Positions 27,083 through 35,577 of a stretch of 64,000 bases of DNA are shown piece by piece. This stretch comes from Candidatus Poribacteria bacterium (GTDB lineage: Bacteria > Poribacteria > WGA-4E > WGA-3G). The notes beneath the pieces are model-generated. The model was not told the origin of the DNA and searched no databases. It saw nothing but the letters and a program-made list of their open reading frames with translations. The translations under genes and the position numbers were made by a program. Numbering within the stretch: the first letter of the stretch is position 1; every line of letters begins with the position of its first letter. Location of the stretch: assembly GCA_026706025.1 (NCBI GenBank), contig JAPOZO010000060.1:62001-126000 (forward strand), given 5' to 3'.

Positions 27083-29632
27083 ATGCAGTGGCATCGAAAA
27101 AAGACACTTGTCGCAATAGCAGCACTATCAATATTGTGGCTTCCTTTGACACAGGCTGAAGAAACAGAAACCGTATTGCATTGGAAAAACGGGGATAGCC
27201 TTCCTGGTCAACTATTGGAAAGCAAGTCGGGGGAAATCCACTGGTCATCACCCCACTTTTCCGATGATATGATTGTCAAGATCAATGTATTGGACGCAAT
27301 CGTTTTTCCGAAACAATCGGTGCCAGTAACAGAGACTTTTCGCGTCGGCACGGTATCCGGTGATATCTGGATGGCTAACCTCATCAGTTCGGATGATAAC
27401 ACGCTCCTCTTTTCCAGCAAACGGCACGGCGAGTTTCGGGTGAATCGAGAGATGATTTATACGCTTGAGAGTCGAGAGCATTCCAACCTTCTCTTTGACG
27501 GCTCCCAACTCTCAGCCTGGAAACTCCGTGAGCAAGATAAAGACGATGGAGCAGTTCTACTCTCACAAGAGGTTCAACCGAGTTGGCATGCGGATCGCGG
27601 TGGTCGTCCGCAGACAAACACCGCCAAGGCAAACATCTTCTACGCGTTCGACTGGCCCAAGCGTTTTGAGATTGATCTGGAGTTAGCATCTACCGCGCGG
27701 CCCCCGAGCTTTGTTTTCGCACTCGGCAAAAACCTGTACGAGACAGTACGGTTGGAAACCTGGGTCAACGAACTCGTCGTCGTTCAAGGCACACTGTTTG
27801 AGCCTGTGTTGACGATTCAGCCTGATCGCCGAAACTTCCGTTTACGGATCGCCTATCATGAAAATACGGGTGATGAAAACAGCGGGGTCTTGAAGGTGCT
27901 TGATTTGAATGGCAATGTGCTGTTGAAATTAGATGGTGTCAAACCGACCCTCGAGGCATCTGGAATCTACATTTATAACCGAGGGCAGGATCTAACCGTG
28001 CGGCGGTTGAGGGTCTATCGGCAACCTACTGAGATTACAAACCGGCAAATCGATGCTTCTAAACCCCGTGTCTACATGATGAGTGGAGAGATCGTTCCGG
28101 GCAAACTATTTGTTGAGAAAAACCGAAGTTACGTTCTTGATACAGATGGAACGCGACGGGATATTGATTTGCAGCAGATTGATCGCGTCGTTCAACCCGG
28201 TATCACGTTGAAGCCAACCGATCAATCTACGATGTTGACATATATTGACGGAACTGTTCTGCGTGGGCAGATCACACAATTGAATTCCGATAGCGTGCAA
28301 CTACAGACCGCATTCGTGGACGAGCTAATAACATGCTCACTTGCAGGTGCTTCACTGCTTAAATTTGAGCCAACACCCAAAACGCAAACACCCACTGAAG
28401 ATTACGATAAACTGTTTTATGAGTCGGGGAGCCTCCGAGGTCATATGCTATTCGACAGCAAAGATGTTGCCAACCTTCGATGGCAGCCTGCAGGCGCATC
28501 TGAGTCCGTGCGGTTGGCGAACGTCCGAGGCATCCGTGTAGAACGGGCTTTGCAACGTGTATCAAAGCGGAAACCTTTTGATATAGCACAGTTTCCGCAT
28601 CTGTTGCACCTGAAGAATGGAGAAGTCATTCCATGTCAAGTTTTATCTTATGATGAAACGAGCATCGGTTTTCAATCGCCGTTTATCAGTGCCCAGCACA
28701 TCGATTCGGAACACGTGAAAGGTATTGAGTTCTCTGGTAAAAAAACACAATCAAGAACAGAAAATCGAAATCCTATTACTATCACAGGTGGGAAAGGTAA
28801 ACATCGCGTTATACTCGAAGATGGTCGAATCTTGAATGCTGTAACGCGTAGAGCTAAAGACGGTAAAGTTGAAATCATCATACTTTCGGACAAAAAAGAG
28901 GAACAACCGAAGTGGGTGAAGGTCGAAGGGGACTTTGCTGTAAACGATGCCGTCGCTCTTAAGCGTGGCGTTGAACTCATCTTTGATCCGCTTGAAACAA
29001 GAAGTCGGAAACTTGATGCGAAATTGGAACGGGCGTTAACCATTCCGCGCTTCAACCGTGATAATCCACCCAATCACATTCTTGTCGCGAGTAACGGTGA
29101 TTTAAAGCGAGGCGAACTCTTAGGCATCAACGGACAAAAAATCCAATTTGATTCAAAGCTGCGGAAATTCTCCGTTCCGATAGACCGTGTCGCACGGGTC
29201 GTTGATGTCAGCGTGAATAGTCCTCAGTTGTCAGCAATCGGTAGTCAGTCACAAGAGGTTGTCGGTTCATCAAATCCTTCTTTAACTGAAAACCGAAAAC
29301 CGACAACTTTGACCAAGAACTCGTCTACAAATACTTTTGCTAAGGCGCGATTTCCTGGCCAAAACTATTCCCCTGAGATACGTGTTACGCTGACTGACAA
29401 CCCAATTTTAATCTTTGAACCGCTCGAAGTCAAAGAGGGTAAACTATTGGGACGCTCATCAATCTACGGCAAAGTATCGGTGCCTATAGAGAGCATCCAG
29501 TATCTCCACTTCGGCGAAAAAGCAAAATCGTTCAAATCTGCGTATGAAGAATGGGTCGTCCGTCCCGCGAAAGAACCAGAGTACGAAGACAAGCCTTCAC
29601 CAAGCCAAACCCCAAGAATCAAAGACCGGTGA
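27083..29632 (+). CDS. Exported protein of repeated Sm-like/SH3-like beta modules with LamG-like insert (copy 1)
   Basis: An 849-residue exported protein; signal peptide with cleavage near TQAEE (about 23). It is built from short beta modules that recur through its length: HWKNGDSLPGQLLESKSG (about 32), MSGEIVPGKLFVEKNRSY (about 333), YIDGTVLRGQITQLNSDS (about 388), LKNGEVIPCQVLSYDETS (about 512) and SNGDLKRGELLGINGQ (about 672). Residues about 130-320 look like a concanavalin A-type jelly roll. About 41 extra residues (about 715-755) relative to its tandem paralogue come from an in-frame repeat element at 29225-29307. Function unknown; a structural or surface role is inferred. ATGGAGA precedes the ATG. 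Confidence 0.68.
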   Translation: MQWHRKKTLVAIAALSILWLPLTQAEETETVLHWKNGDSLPGQLLESKSGEIHWSSPHFSDDMIVKINVLDAIVFPKQSVPVTETFRVGTVSGDIWMANLISSDDNTLLFSSKRHGEFRVNREMIYTLESREHSNLLFDGSQLSAWKLREQDKDDGAVLLSQEVQPSWHADRGGRPQTNTAKANIFYAFDWPKRFEIDLELASTARPPSFVFALGKNLYETVRLETWVNELVVVQGTLFEPVLTIQPDRRNFRLRIAYHENTGDENSGVLKVLDLNGNVLLKLDGVKPTLEASGIYIYNRGQDLTVRRLRVYRQPTEITNRQIDASKPRVYMMSGEIVPGKLFVEKNRSYVLDTDGTRRDIDLQQIDRVVQPGITLKPTDQSTMLTYIDGTVLRGQITQLNSDSVQLQTAFVDELITCSLAGASLLKFEPTPKTQTPTEDYDKLFYESGSLRGHMLFDSKDVANLRWQPAGASESVRLANVRGIRVERALQRVSKRKPFDIAQFPHLLHLKNGEVIPCQVLSYDETSIGFQSPFISAQHIDSEHVKGIEFSGKKTQSRTENRNPITITGGKGKHRVILEDGRILNAVTRRAKDGKVEIIILSDKKEEQPKWVKVEGDFAVNDAVALKRGVELIFDPLETRSRKLDAKLERALTIPRFNRDNPPNHILVASNGDLKRGELLGINGQKIQFDSKLRKFSVPIDRVARVVDVSVNSPQLSAIGSQSQEVVGSSNPSLTENRKPTTLTKNSSTNTFAKARFPGQNYSPEIRVTLTDNPILIFEPLEVKEGKLLGRSSIYGKVSVPIESIQYLHFGEKAKSFKSAYEEWVVRPAKEPEYEDKPSPSQTPRIKDR
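29225..29307 (+). repeat. CAGTTGTCAGT-family repeat inside a coding sequence
   Basis: CAGTTGTCAGCAATCGGTAG at the left and AACCGAAAACCGACAAC at the right belong to the same family as 12009 and 26937 and share the inner TCTTTAACTGAAAAC. It is read in frame as part of the 849-residue protein, giving a Ser/Gln/Asn-rich segment that the tandem paralogue lacks. Confidence 0.65.
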
Positions 29633-29652
29633 CAATTTTTAGGAGAATGACA

Positions 29653-32070
29653 ATGGGGCGAAACGTAAACAAAATACTGCTCGCGGTTTTAGTTGTAATA
29701 GTGTTATGGTTTCCAACGGTACAGGCTGAAGAAACAAAGACGCTGTTACGCTGGAAAAATGGCGGAAGCCTTCCCGGTCAACTACAGGAAAGCAGTTCAG
29801 GAACAATCCGTTGGGCATCACCATACTTTTTGGACGATCTGGTGGTTGATATCAATGTATTGAATTCAGTGGTTTTCCCGAAAACGTCTAACCCCGCAAC
29901 GGAGACCTTTCGCGTCAGCACTCTATCCGACGATGTCTGGATAGCAGACCTCATCGGTTCCGATGACAACACCTTTCTCTTCTCCAGCAAGCGGCACGGT
30001 CAATTTCGAGTAAAGCGTACGGCAGTTCGTAGCCTTGAACATCGAAACTACTCTAACCTTCTTTTTGACGGTTCCCAACTAACAAATTGGAAATCATTCA
30101 AGTCTAAGAAAGATATAGATGATCTTATACCTCTGGTTTTCCATGAGCCAAGCTATGACTGGCATCGGGATAATGAAGGTCATCCACAGACAAGTCGAAA
30201 TAAAGCAAAACTCTTCCACGCGTTCAAGTGGCCCAAACACTTTGAGATTGACTTAGAATTGGCATTTACCGGACATCCTCCGAGATTTGTTTTCGCATTC
30301 GGCAAGGACCTATATCAGGCACTACGGTTGGAAGTCTGGAGCAACAAACTCGTGGCTGTTCAAGGCACACTGTTTCAACCTGTGTTAACAATTCAGCCAG
30401 AACAACACGATCTCCATTTGCGACTGACTTATGACGAAGGGGCTGGTGTGCTAAGGGTGTTTGATTTCAATGGCAATTTGCTGCTAAGGTTAGAAGGAGT
30501 CAAGCCGACGGTCAAAGAATCAGGTCTCTATATTCAGAATCGGGGCAAAGGTCTGACGGTGCGAGTGTTAAAGGTGTACCCTCAATCGACTGCCGAGCCA
30601 ACAGCACAACAAGTAGATTTTTCTAAACCACGCGTCTATATGATGAATGGAAAAGTCGTTCAAGGCGAACTATTTGTCCAGAAAGACAGCACCTACGTGC
30701 TTGATACAGATGGAACCCAGCAAGATATTGATCTACAGCAGATCAGTCATGTCGTTCAACCGGGGACTCCATCAACAGCATTGGACGTAGCGACTGGGTT
30801 ACCCAGTCCCTACATAAAATATCCTGATGAGGTTGTTTTGCACGGCAAGGTTACACAAGTGAACTCAGAGCGTGTGATCCTCCAGACGGCTTTCGCTGAC
30901 GATCCAGTAACTTGTTCGCTCGCGGGTGCATCACGACTTCATTTTGATATAAATCGCAAAACCAACGGGACGGTTCAAAATACGGACATGTTGTTTCATG
31001 CCACCGGAAATCTACGCGGACGCGTTTTATTTCGTGAAAACCGGGGTATATTGTCCATACAATGGGAGCCTCTGGGGGCATTGAAACCCGTGCGGTTAGC
31101 AAACAACCGAGCAGTACATATCAGACGGTTTTTACAACCTACATCAAAAGTATCCCGACATCTTGACACTGCTCAGTTCCCTCACACCTTACATCTGCAG
31201 ACCGGAGAGATCTTTCCGTGTCAGATCACCGCTTATGATGGAAAGTCCATCAATTTTCAATCGCCGTTTATCAGGGCGCAGCACTTAAATTCGGCAAATA
31301 TGAAAGCACTTGAGTTCTCCAATAGAACACGCGCGCCGGGCATTGATAGAACACAACCTGAAACCGACTTTGATTCCTTGAGGGTTAAGTATAAGGAAAA
31401 TGGGGTGGTTAAAATGCAACTGGTTAGGCAGGATAAAGATGGAAAACGACTAGTATTTAGAATAAATGCCGACGACGCGAAGAAACTGGACGAAGGACAA
31501 CTGGTACGGACAGTAAAAGTAAAAGAAGTGAATCCCGGACGAGAATGGATGGAAAGCGATGCGTGGATCGGACTCATGGCCACACCGTCCAACCCCGAAA
31601 AGGATAAGTCGGTTCTGAAATTGAAACGCGCCTTAACCGTCCCGCGCTTCAACCGAGATAACCCACCGAATCATATATTAGTCGCGAAGACAGGCGATAT
31701 GAAACGTGGAAAATTCTTAGACTTTCAAGGGCAAACAATTCAGTTTGATTCAAGATTGCGGAAGTTTTCCGTCCCGATAGATCGTGTGGCACGGGTCGTT
31801 GATGTCAGTGGTGATGGTTTCCATCAGGTATCAACCACTCAAACTGAGGTTCGCGTCACATTGACCGACGGTTCAATGCTGATTTTCGAGCCGCTTGAAG
31901 CTAAAGATGGTAAACTGATAGGACGTTCATCGGTCTACGGAGAAGTATCAGTACCCGTGAGCAGCATCGAATATCTGTACTTTGGAGAGAAGGCGAAATC
32001 CTTCAAGACTGCCTTTGAAAAATGGAACATCCGTCCAGCAAAAGAACCCGCGTCCGAGGACAGTCCATAA
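29653..32070 (+). CDS. Exported protein of repeated Sm-like/SH3-like beta modules with LamG-like insert (copy 2)
   Basis: An 805-residue tandem paralogue of the gene at 27083, similar over its full length (LRWKNGGSLPGQLQESSSG; VPRFNRDNPPNHILVAKTGD; RKFSVPIDRVARVVDVSGD). The frame is open upstream to 29551, but the ATG at 29653 is the start because AGGAG lies 7 bases before it and the signal peptide (VLWFPTVQAEE) follows directly. It lacks the repeat-derived insertion of copy 1 and has its own extra segment around residues 590-635. No catalytic motif is visible. The pair lies at the end of the long same-strand block, so it could be the most distal part of the MoxR-linked region or an independent unit. 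Confidence 0.68.
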   Translation: MGRNVNKILLAVLVVIVLWFPTVQAEETKTLLRWKNGGSLPGQLQESSSGTIRWASPYFLDDLVVDINVLNSVVFPKTSNPATETFRVSTLSDDVWIADLIGSDDNTFLFSSKRHGQFRVKRTAVRSLEHRNYSNLLFDGSQLTNWKSFKSKKDIDDLIPLVFHEPSYDWHRDNEGHPQTSRNKAKLFHAFKWPKHFEIDLELAFTGHPPRFVFAFGKDLYQALRLEVWSNKLVAVQGTLFQPVLTIQPEQHDLHLRLTYDEGAGVLRVFDFNGNLLLRLEGVKPTVKESGLYIQNRGKGLTVRVLKVYPQSTAEPTAQQVDFSKPRVYMMNGKVVQGELFVQKDSTYVLDTDGTQQDIDLQQISHVVQPGTPSTALDVATGLPSPYIKYPDEVVLHGKVTQVNSERVILQTAFADDPVTCSLAGASRLHFDINRKTNGTVQNTDMLFHATGNLRGRVLFRENRGILSIQWEPLGALKPVRLANNRAVHIRRFLQPTSKVSRHLDTAQFPHTLHLQTGEIFPCQITAYDGKSINFQSPFIRAQHLNSANMKALEFSNRTRAPGIDRTQPETDFDSLRVKYKENGVVKMQLVRQDKDGKRLVFRINADDAKKLDEGQLVRTVKVKEVNPGREWMESDAWIGLMATPSNPEKDKSVLKLKRALTVPRFNRDNPPNHILVAKTGDMKRGKFLDFQGQTIQFDSRLRKFSVPIDRVARVVDVSGDGFHQVSTTQTEVRVTLTDGSMLIFEPLEAKDGKLIGRSSVYGEVSVPVSSIEYLYFGEKAKSFKTAFEKWNIRPAKEPASEDSP

Positions 32071-32150
32071 AGCGTTAACAATCATCACGCAGAAAAAGGA
32101 CTGTGATAAATAACGAACAGCCCGATTAACGCAGTATTTCCGTTAATTAC

Positions 32151-32447
32151 AAACGTGAGTTTGATAACAGATTTTGAATTTTGTAGGTTGGGTTGAACGC
32201 AGACCTACTAAAAATTGCATAGAGCAGATGACTTTTGAGTTCATCAAGAAACCTGAAACCGCCACAAACCGAGAGAAACCCAACGCATTCTCGCACCCAG
32301 AGCGTTTGGGGTGTTGGGTTTCGCTATTTGTATCTACAAAAATGGGCGGTTGAAAATCGGCTACTTCTGTATCAACGTGTGAGTTCTTGGTCTTTACCGC
32401 TCAACCCAACCTACGGGAATTTCAATCTTATTTTCAAACTCACGTTT
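32151..32447. mobile_element. MITE-like element, GTAGGTTGGGTTGA family, copy 1 (complete)
   Basis: About 297 bp with long terminal inverted repeats. The left end is AAACGTGAGTTTGATAACAG, then GTAGGTTGGGTTGA (32183). The right end carries TCAACCCAACCTAC (32401-32414) and TCAAACTCACGTTT (32434-32447). A second inner hairpin pairs GAAACCCAAC (about 32275) with GTTGGGTTTC (about 32324). The flanks show a possible AATTA duplication. No transposase; the right end overlaps the stop codon of the neighbouring minus-strand gene. With its flanks it fills the gap 32071-32445, in which I see no gene. Confidence 0.75.
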
Positions 32448-33846
32448 AATTATAAAGCTTCTGCGATGTATGATCTCCCCTTAGATCAACTGTTTCTCCA
32501 CCCTCTGTCGCCCAGTTAGTGAGACGATCTATCGGAATCGTCCGCAAACCGACTTGGGCGTTTCCCGTATAAAAGACGTAGCCAACACCATCTTTAATGT
32601 ACATACGAGGCCAACCGACCCAATTGCTATCAAATTGGTCTGCATTGATGCCGAGACCGGGTAAAGCCGGATTTCTCGGATAGTATTCCCAATTAACGAG
32701 ATCTTTCGAGCGAGCAAGTCCCACCGTATCCCACCAACCGTGATGTGATAGGTTACCTTCAGGCTTCCAAGTATTACAACCTTCATACCACAAATACCAC
32801 ATTTCACCGATCCGATTCAGGGATCTCGGTCGAACATGAACAGCGTCCCAGTTGTCCAGCGTTTCAGGCGCGAAGACAGGATTCCGTTCATCGGGGTGCC
32901 AGTTTATCAGATCGTCGCTATAGAGTAAATATCCTCGGTCTCCTGCGGGTCCCCGCTGAGGCTCCGGCGTAAATCCAGCGTAGAAAAGGAGATAACGATG
33001 CGATAGCCCCTCAGCGCGAATAAGATCAAACTCGTGCGCATGCGTCGGATGTTTGTAGACAGGGTTGTCCGTATACTGAAAAAATGGACCCATCGGATGG
33101 TCCGCTATAGTTAACATGAATCCCTGCCATTCTGGAAACTTCTGTGCAGAGAACATAATCGCGACGCGTCCCTCATCTGTGACGACAGCACCGCTGACAT
33201 ACAGATTGTCGTATGGCGTATCAAGATAGGAGATAAGGGGTTCAAGATGCCCCTTCCACCGCTTTAGGTCTGGACTCATAGCCACGCCGATCGTTCTTCT
33301 TGAAGACCCTTCCTCATCACCAACCATTCCTGCCATAACATACATGTAGTACAAGCCTTCGTATTCAATAATCACGCCCGGGATAACCTGTTTTTCATAA
33401 AAGGAACCTTTTGGACCACGGGATATGATCGGTTTGGTAATCTCTTGGAGCCACGGAAGAATTGTCACTGTCCATGATTGAAGATTAATACCTGCTGGCG
33501 TTTCAACGCAGAGACAGTTATCCATCGGTTCGTAAACGTTTTCCCATTCACCCAACGGCCCCCGAATCCAACCAGTTATCCCGTTGACCCAGAACCTGAA
33601 AAAATTTCCCTTCTTCAGAACCCTGACACTCCACGGTGGCATTCCAAGGTTATTATATGTCTTCCAGATTCGCGTGTTCGTACGGGTTTCTCGAACAACC
33701 TTAAATCCATCCACAGAGATCGCAAGGTACGCCCTCTTCCCTAATGCCGTGTCTCCAGAGAAAAAGACTTTACTCTCCTTAGTGCCCGATTCCCCGGTCA
33801 ACACCAGATTCATTTCATAGTTCCCAGTGACGCGTTTTTCTACCAC
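32446..33846 (-). CDS. GH43/GH32-superfamily-like beta-propeller protein
   Basis: A 466-residue protein without signal peptide. The first 150 residues form a beta-sandwich (LVLTGESGTKESKVFFSGDT; NFFRFWVNGITGWIRGPLGE), and the rest is a five-bladed propeller with repeated blade motifs: EYEGLYYMYVMAG, RYLLFYAGFTPEPQRGPAGD, EMWYLWYEGCNTW, DGVGYVFYTGNAQVG. This is the plan of GH32/GH43-type enzymes; catalytic residues are not verified. The start is GTG at 33846 with AAAAGGAT 8 bases before it. The last codons (KLYN) and the TAA stop run into the terminal repeat of the MITE-like element, so the C-terminus may have been altered by its insertion. The M81 gene at 33859 ends 12 bases upstream, so the two form an operon. 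Confidence 0.72.
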   Translation of the reverse strand: MVEKRVTGNYEMNLVLTGESGTKESKVFFSGDTALGKRAYLAISVDGFKVVRETRTNTRIWKTYNNLGMPPWSVRVLKKGNFFRFWVNGITGWIRGPLGEWENVYEPMDNCLCVETPAGINLQSWTVTILPWLQEITKPIISRGPKGSFYEKQVIPGVIIEYEGLYYMYVMAGMVGDEEGSSRRTIGVAMSPDLKRWKGHLEPLISYLDTPYDNLYVSGAVVTDEGRVAIMFSAQKFPEWQGFMLTIADHPMGPFFQYTDNPVYKHPTHAHEFDLIRAEGLSHRYLLFYAGFTPEPQRGPAGDRGYLLYSDDLINWHPDERNPVFAPETLDNWDAVHVRPRSLNRIGEMWYLWYEGCNTWKPEGNLSHHGWWDTVGLARSKDLVNWEYYPRNPALPGLGINADQFDSNWVGWPRMYIKDGVGYVFYTGNAQVGLRTIPIDRLTNWATEGGETVDLRGDHTSQKLYN

Positions 33847-33858
33847 ATTTCTATCCTT

Positions 33859-35349
33859 TTAAGTTGACTCGGATTTACCATAAGAGACATTTGAATCCAG
33901 TGGATAGACCGGCCTCCTTAACTTCTGGTAATCGTAGTTGAAGAGATTTGGGCTATGAACACCAGGGGTATCCACTTCCAAAATCTGATGTGCGATCGGT
34001 GTGTAATCCGCTCGGAAATGCACAGCAGATTTGAGGGCGATAAGTTTACGTGTCCGCGGTTCAATTCCAACACTCCGAAGCACCTCGGCATCGTAAGGTT
34101 GAATCCGCCTCTCGGTCAAGATAACCTCAACACCGCCAACTTGAATGACAGCTGTCCTACCCATGTTCCCGGTGGTGCCACGTCCCATCGGCCCCTTGAG
34201 AACAAATTTGCCGTCAGAAAGCACTTTGACATATCCTGTAAGCGCAACAGGTGCCCCGTGTTGTGTGTCCGTTTTCCCACCAACATTCAGTTGGACACGG
34301 TTTCCGACACCTGCCTCAACTGCCTGGGCAACCGATTCAGGATCTGCGATCACCGCGATCACGGCATCTTGAACGTCTGTTTCTATAAACTTCTGCAGAA
34401 TCGTCGTACCGTCACAGGGACCGCCACCACCGGGGTTATCCGCGCCATCGGCGAGTACAATCGGCTTGCCATCTGCCTGATTGGCGATTTCAATTGCGGC
34501 TTCAACAGTATGTAGATTAAACGTGAATTGTTCGCGCATCTCCCAGATATCGGACGCAAACTGATCAGCACAAACCTCCGCGAGTGCCATATCGCCGTTG
34601 GTGGTAACGAGTATTGAAATGCCTGCATCCGTTATATCAGCGAACGGGAAGCCCATGGAAAGTGTGGCTGTCACAACGCCTCGCTGGGTTTCAAGCGCGT
34701 GGAGTGCCTTGATGACTTCTGTCATCGGTGCTTTCATTGTGCATTGCGCCGGGGGCGCGGTGAGTAGTGGAAGTTGGCGATATGCCATCGTCGGTTGAAT
34801 CTTGCCCTCATTTATACCAAAGAGCAGTTGTCCGGCTTCAAACCCGCGTTCGTAGCAATCTACGTGCGGATAGGTATCGAATCCGATGATAACGTCGGAG
34901 TAATCTACCATTTTGGGGGTAATATTCGCGTGTAGGTCGAGCGTCGTGACGATCCGCGTTGCGCCTACGATCTCACGTACCGCCTGAATCAAGTCCCCTT
35001 CTGCATCCTCAAGTTCATCTGTTACCATCGCACCGTGTAAGTCGAGGAGCACCCCGTCAAGTTCTCCGGCGTTCTGCAAAAGCTCTAAGAACTCCATCTT
35101 GAGTGTCTGATAAGCAGTATGCTCTACTATGCCGGACGGTGTCGCAAACGTCCACAGCAGCGGGACAGGTTGTAAACTGAGTTGTTCAGCAACATCGAGG
35201 AAACCACCGGTAATTGTTCGGGTCCCTCGGAATGCGGTGATAATCTCGTCCCCGCGGTGGTAACTCCCATTTTTAAAGTTATCAAGGGGTGTCGCGACAG
35301 GTGAAAATGTATTGGTTTCGTGTCCGATACAACCGACTGCAATTCGCAT
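33859..35349 (-). CDS. M81-family (MlrC-like) metallopeptidase
   Basis: A cytoplasmic protein of 496 residues, normal for the M81/MlrC family first described in microcystin breakdown; most members act on unknown small peptides or amides. The N-terminus has the family signature GCIGHETNTFSP, and DLHANITPKMV and GFDTYPHVDCYERG hold further conserved histidines and acids expected to bind zinc. The NPGGGGPCDGT segment opens the second half. The frame is open to 35394, but the ATG at 35349 starts exactly at the conserved MRIAVG and has GAGAGG upstream. First gene of a two-gene unit with the propeller protein downstream. Its regulation is not visible: the upstream gap holds a repeat remnant. Confidence 0.88.
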   Translation of the reverse strand: MRIAVGCIGHETNTFSPVATPLDNFKNGSYHRGDEIITAFRGTRTITGGFLDVAEQLSLQPVPLLWTFATPSGIVEHTAYQTLKMEFLELLQNAGELDGVLLDLHGAMVTDELEDAEGDLIQAVREIVGATRIVTTLDLHANITPKMVDYSDVIIGFDTYPHVDCYERGFEAGQLLFGINEGKIQPTMAYRQLPLLTAPPAQCTMKAPMTEVIKALHALETQRGVVTATLSMGFPFADITDAGISILVTTNGDMALAEVCADQFASDIWEMREQFTFNLHTVEAAIEIANQADGKPIVLADGADNPGGGGPCDGTTILQKFIETDVQDAVIAVIADPESVAQAVEAGVGNRVQLNVGGKTDTQHGAPVALTGYVKVLSDGKFVLKGPMGRGTTGNMGRTAVIQVGGVEVILTERRIQPYDAEVLRSVGIEPRTRKLIALKSAVHFRADYTPIAHQILEVDTPGVHSPNLFNYDYQKLRRPVYPLDSNVSYGKSEST

Positions 35350-35423
35350 GGGCTGCCTCTCTTCGCTGTAAATTGTGAAACAAATATACCACATCTTTGT
35401 CAGCGTGACAAGCAGAAATTCTT

Positions 35424-35463
35424 GACTGCTGATGGCTGATCACTGACAACTGATAACTAACCA
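35424..35463 (+). repeat. CAGTTGTCAGT-family remnant between divergent genes
   Basis: TGCTGATGGCTGATCACTG followed by ACAACTGATAACTAACCA matches the right-arm words of the copies at 17800 and 26937. Only about 40 bases remain, between the start of the M81 gene and the aldo/keto reductase gene. Confidence 0.45.
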
Positions 35464-35577
35464 CCAGATTTTTGTTAATCAAAAAGCCGAGATTTGATAG
35501 AATAGTTGATAGAAGTGCTTCGCTGCCAGATTTCAAGGTTACCAACATCCATACAGCTAGTCATAGGAGAAATCGCT

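Noticed and set aside
29551-29652. Upstream extension of the 805-residue protein
   Set aside because: The extension overlaps the preceding gene, has no ribosome binding site and precedes a clear signal peptide that begins at 29653.
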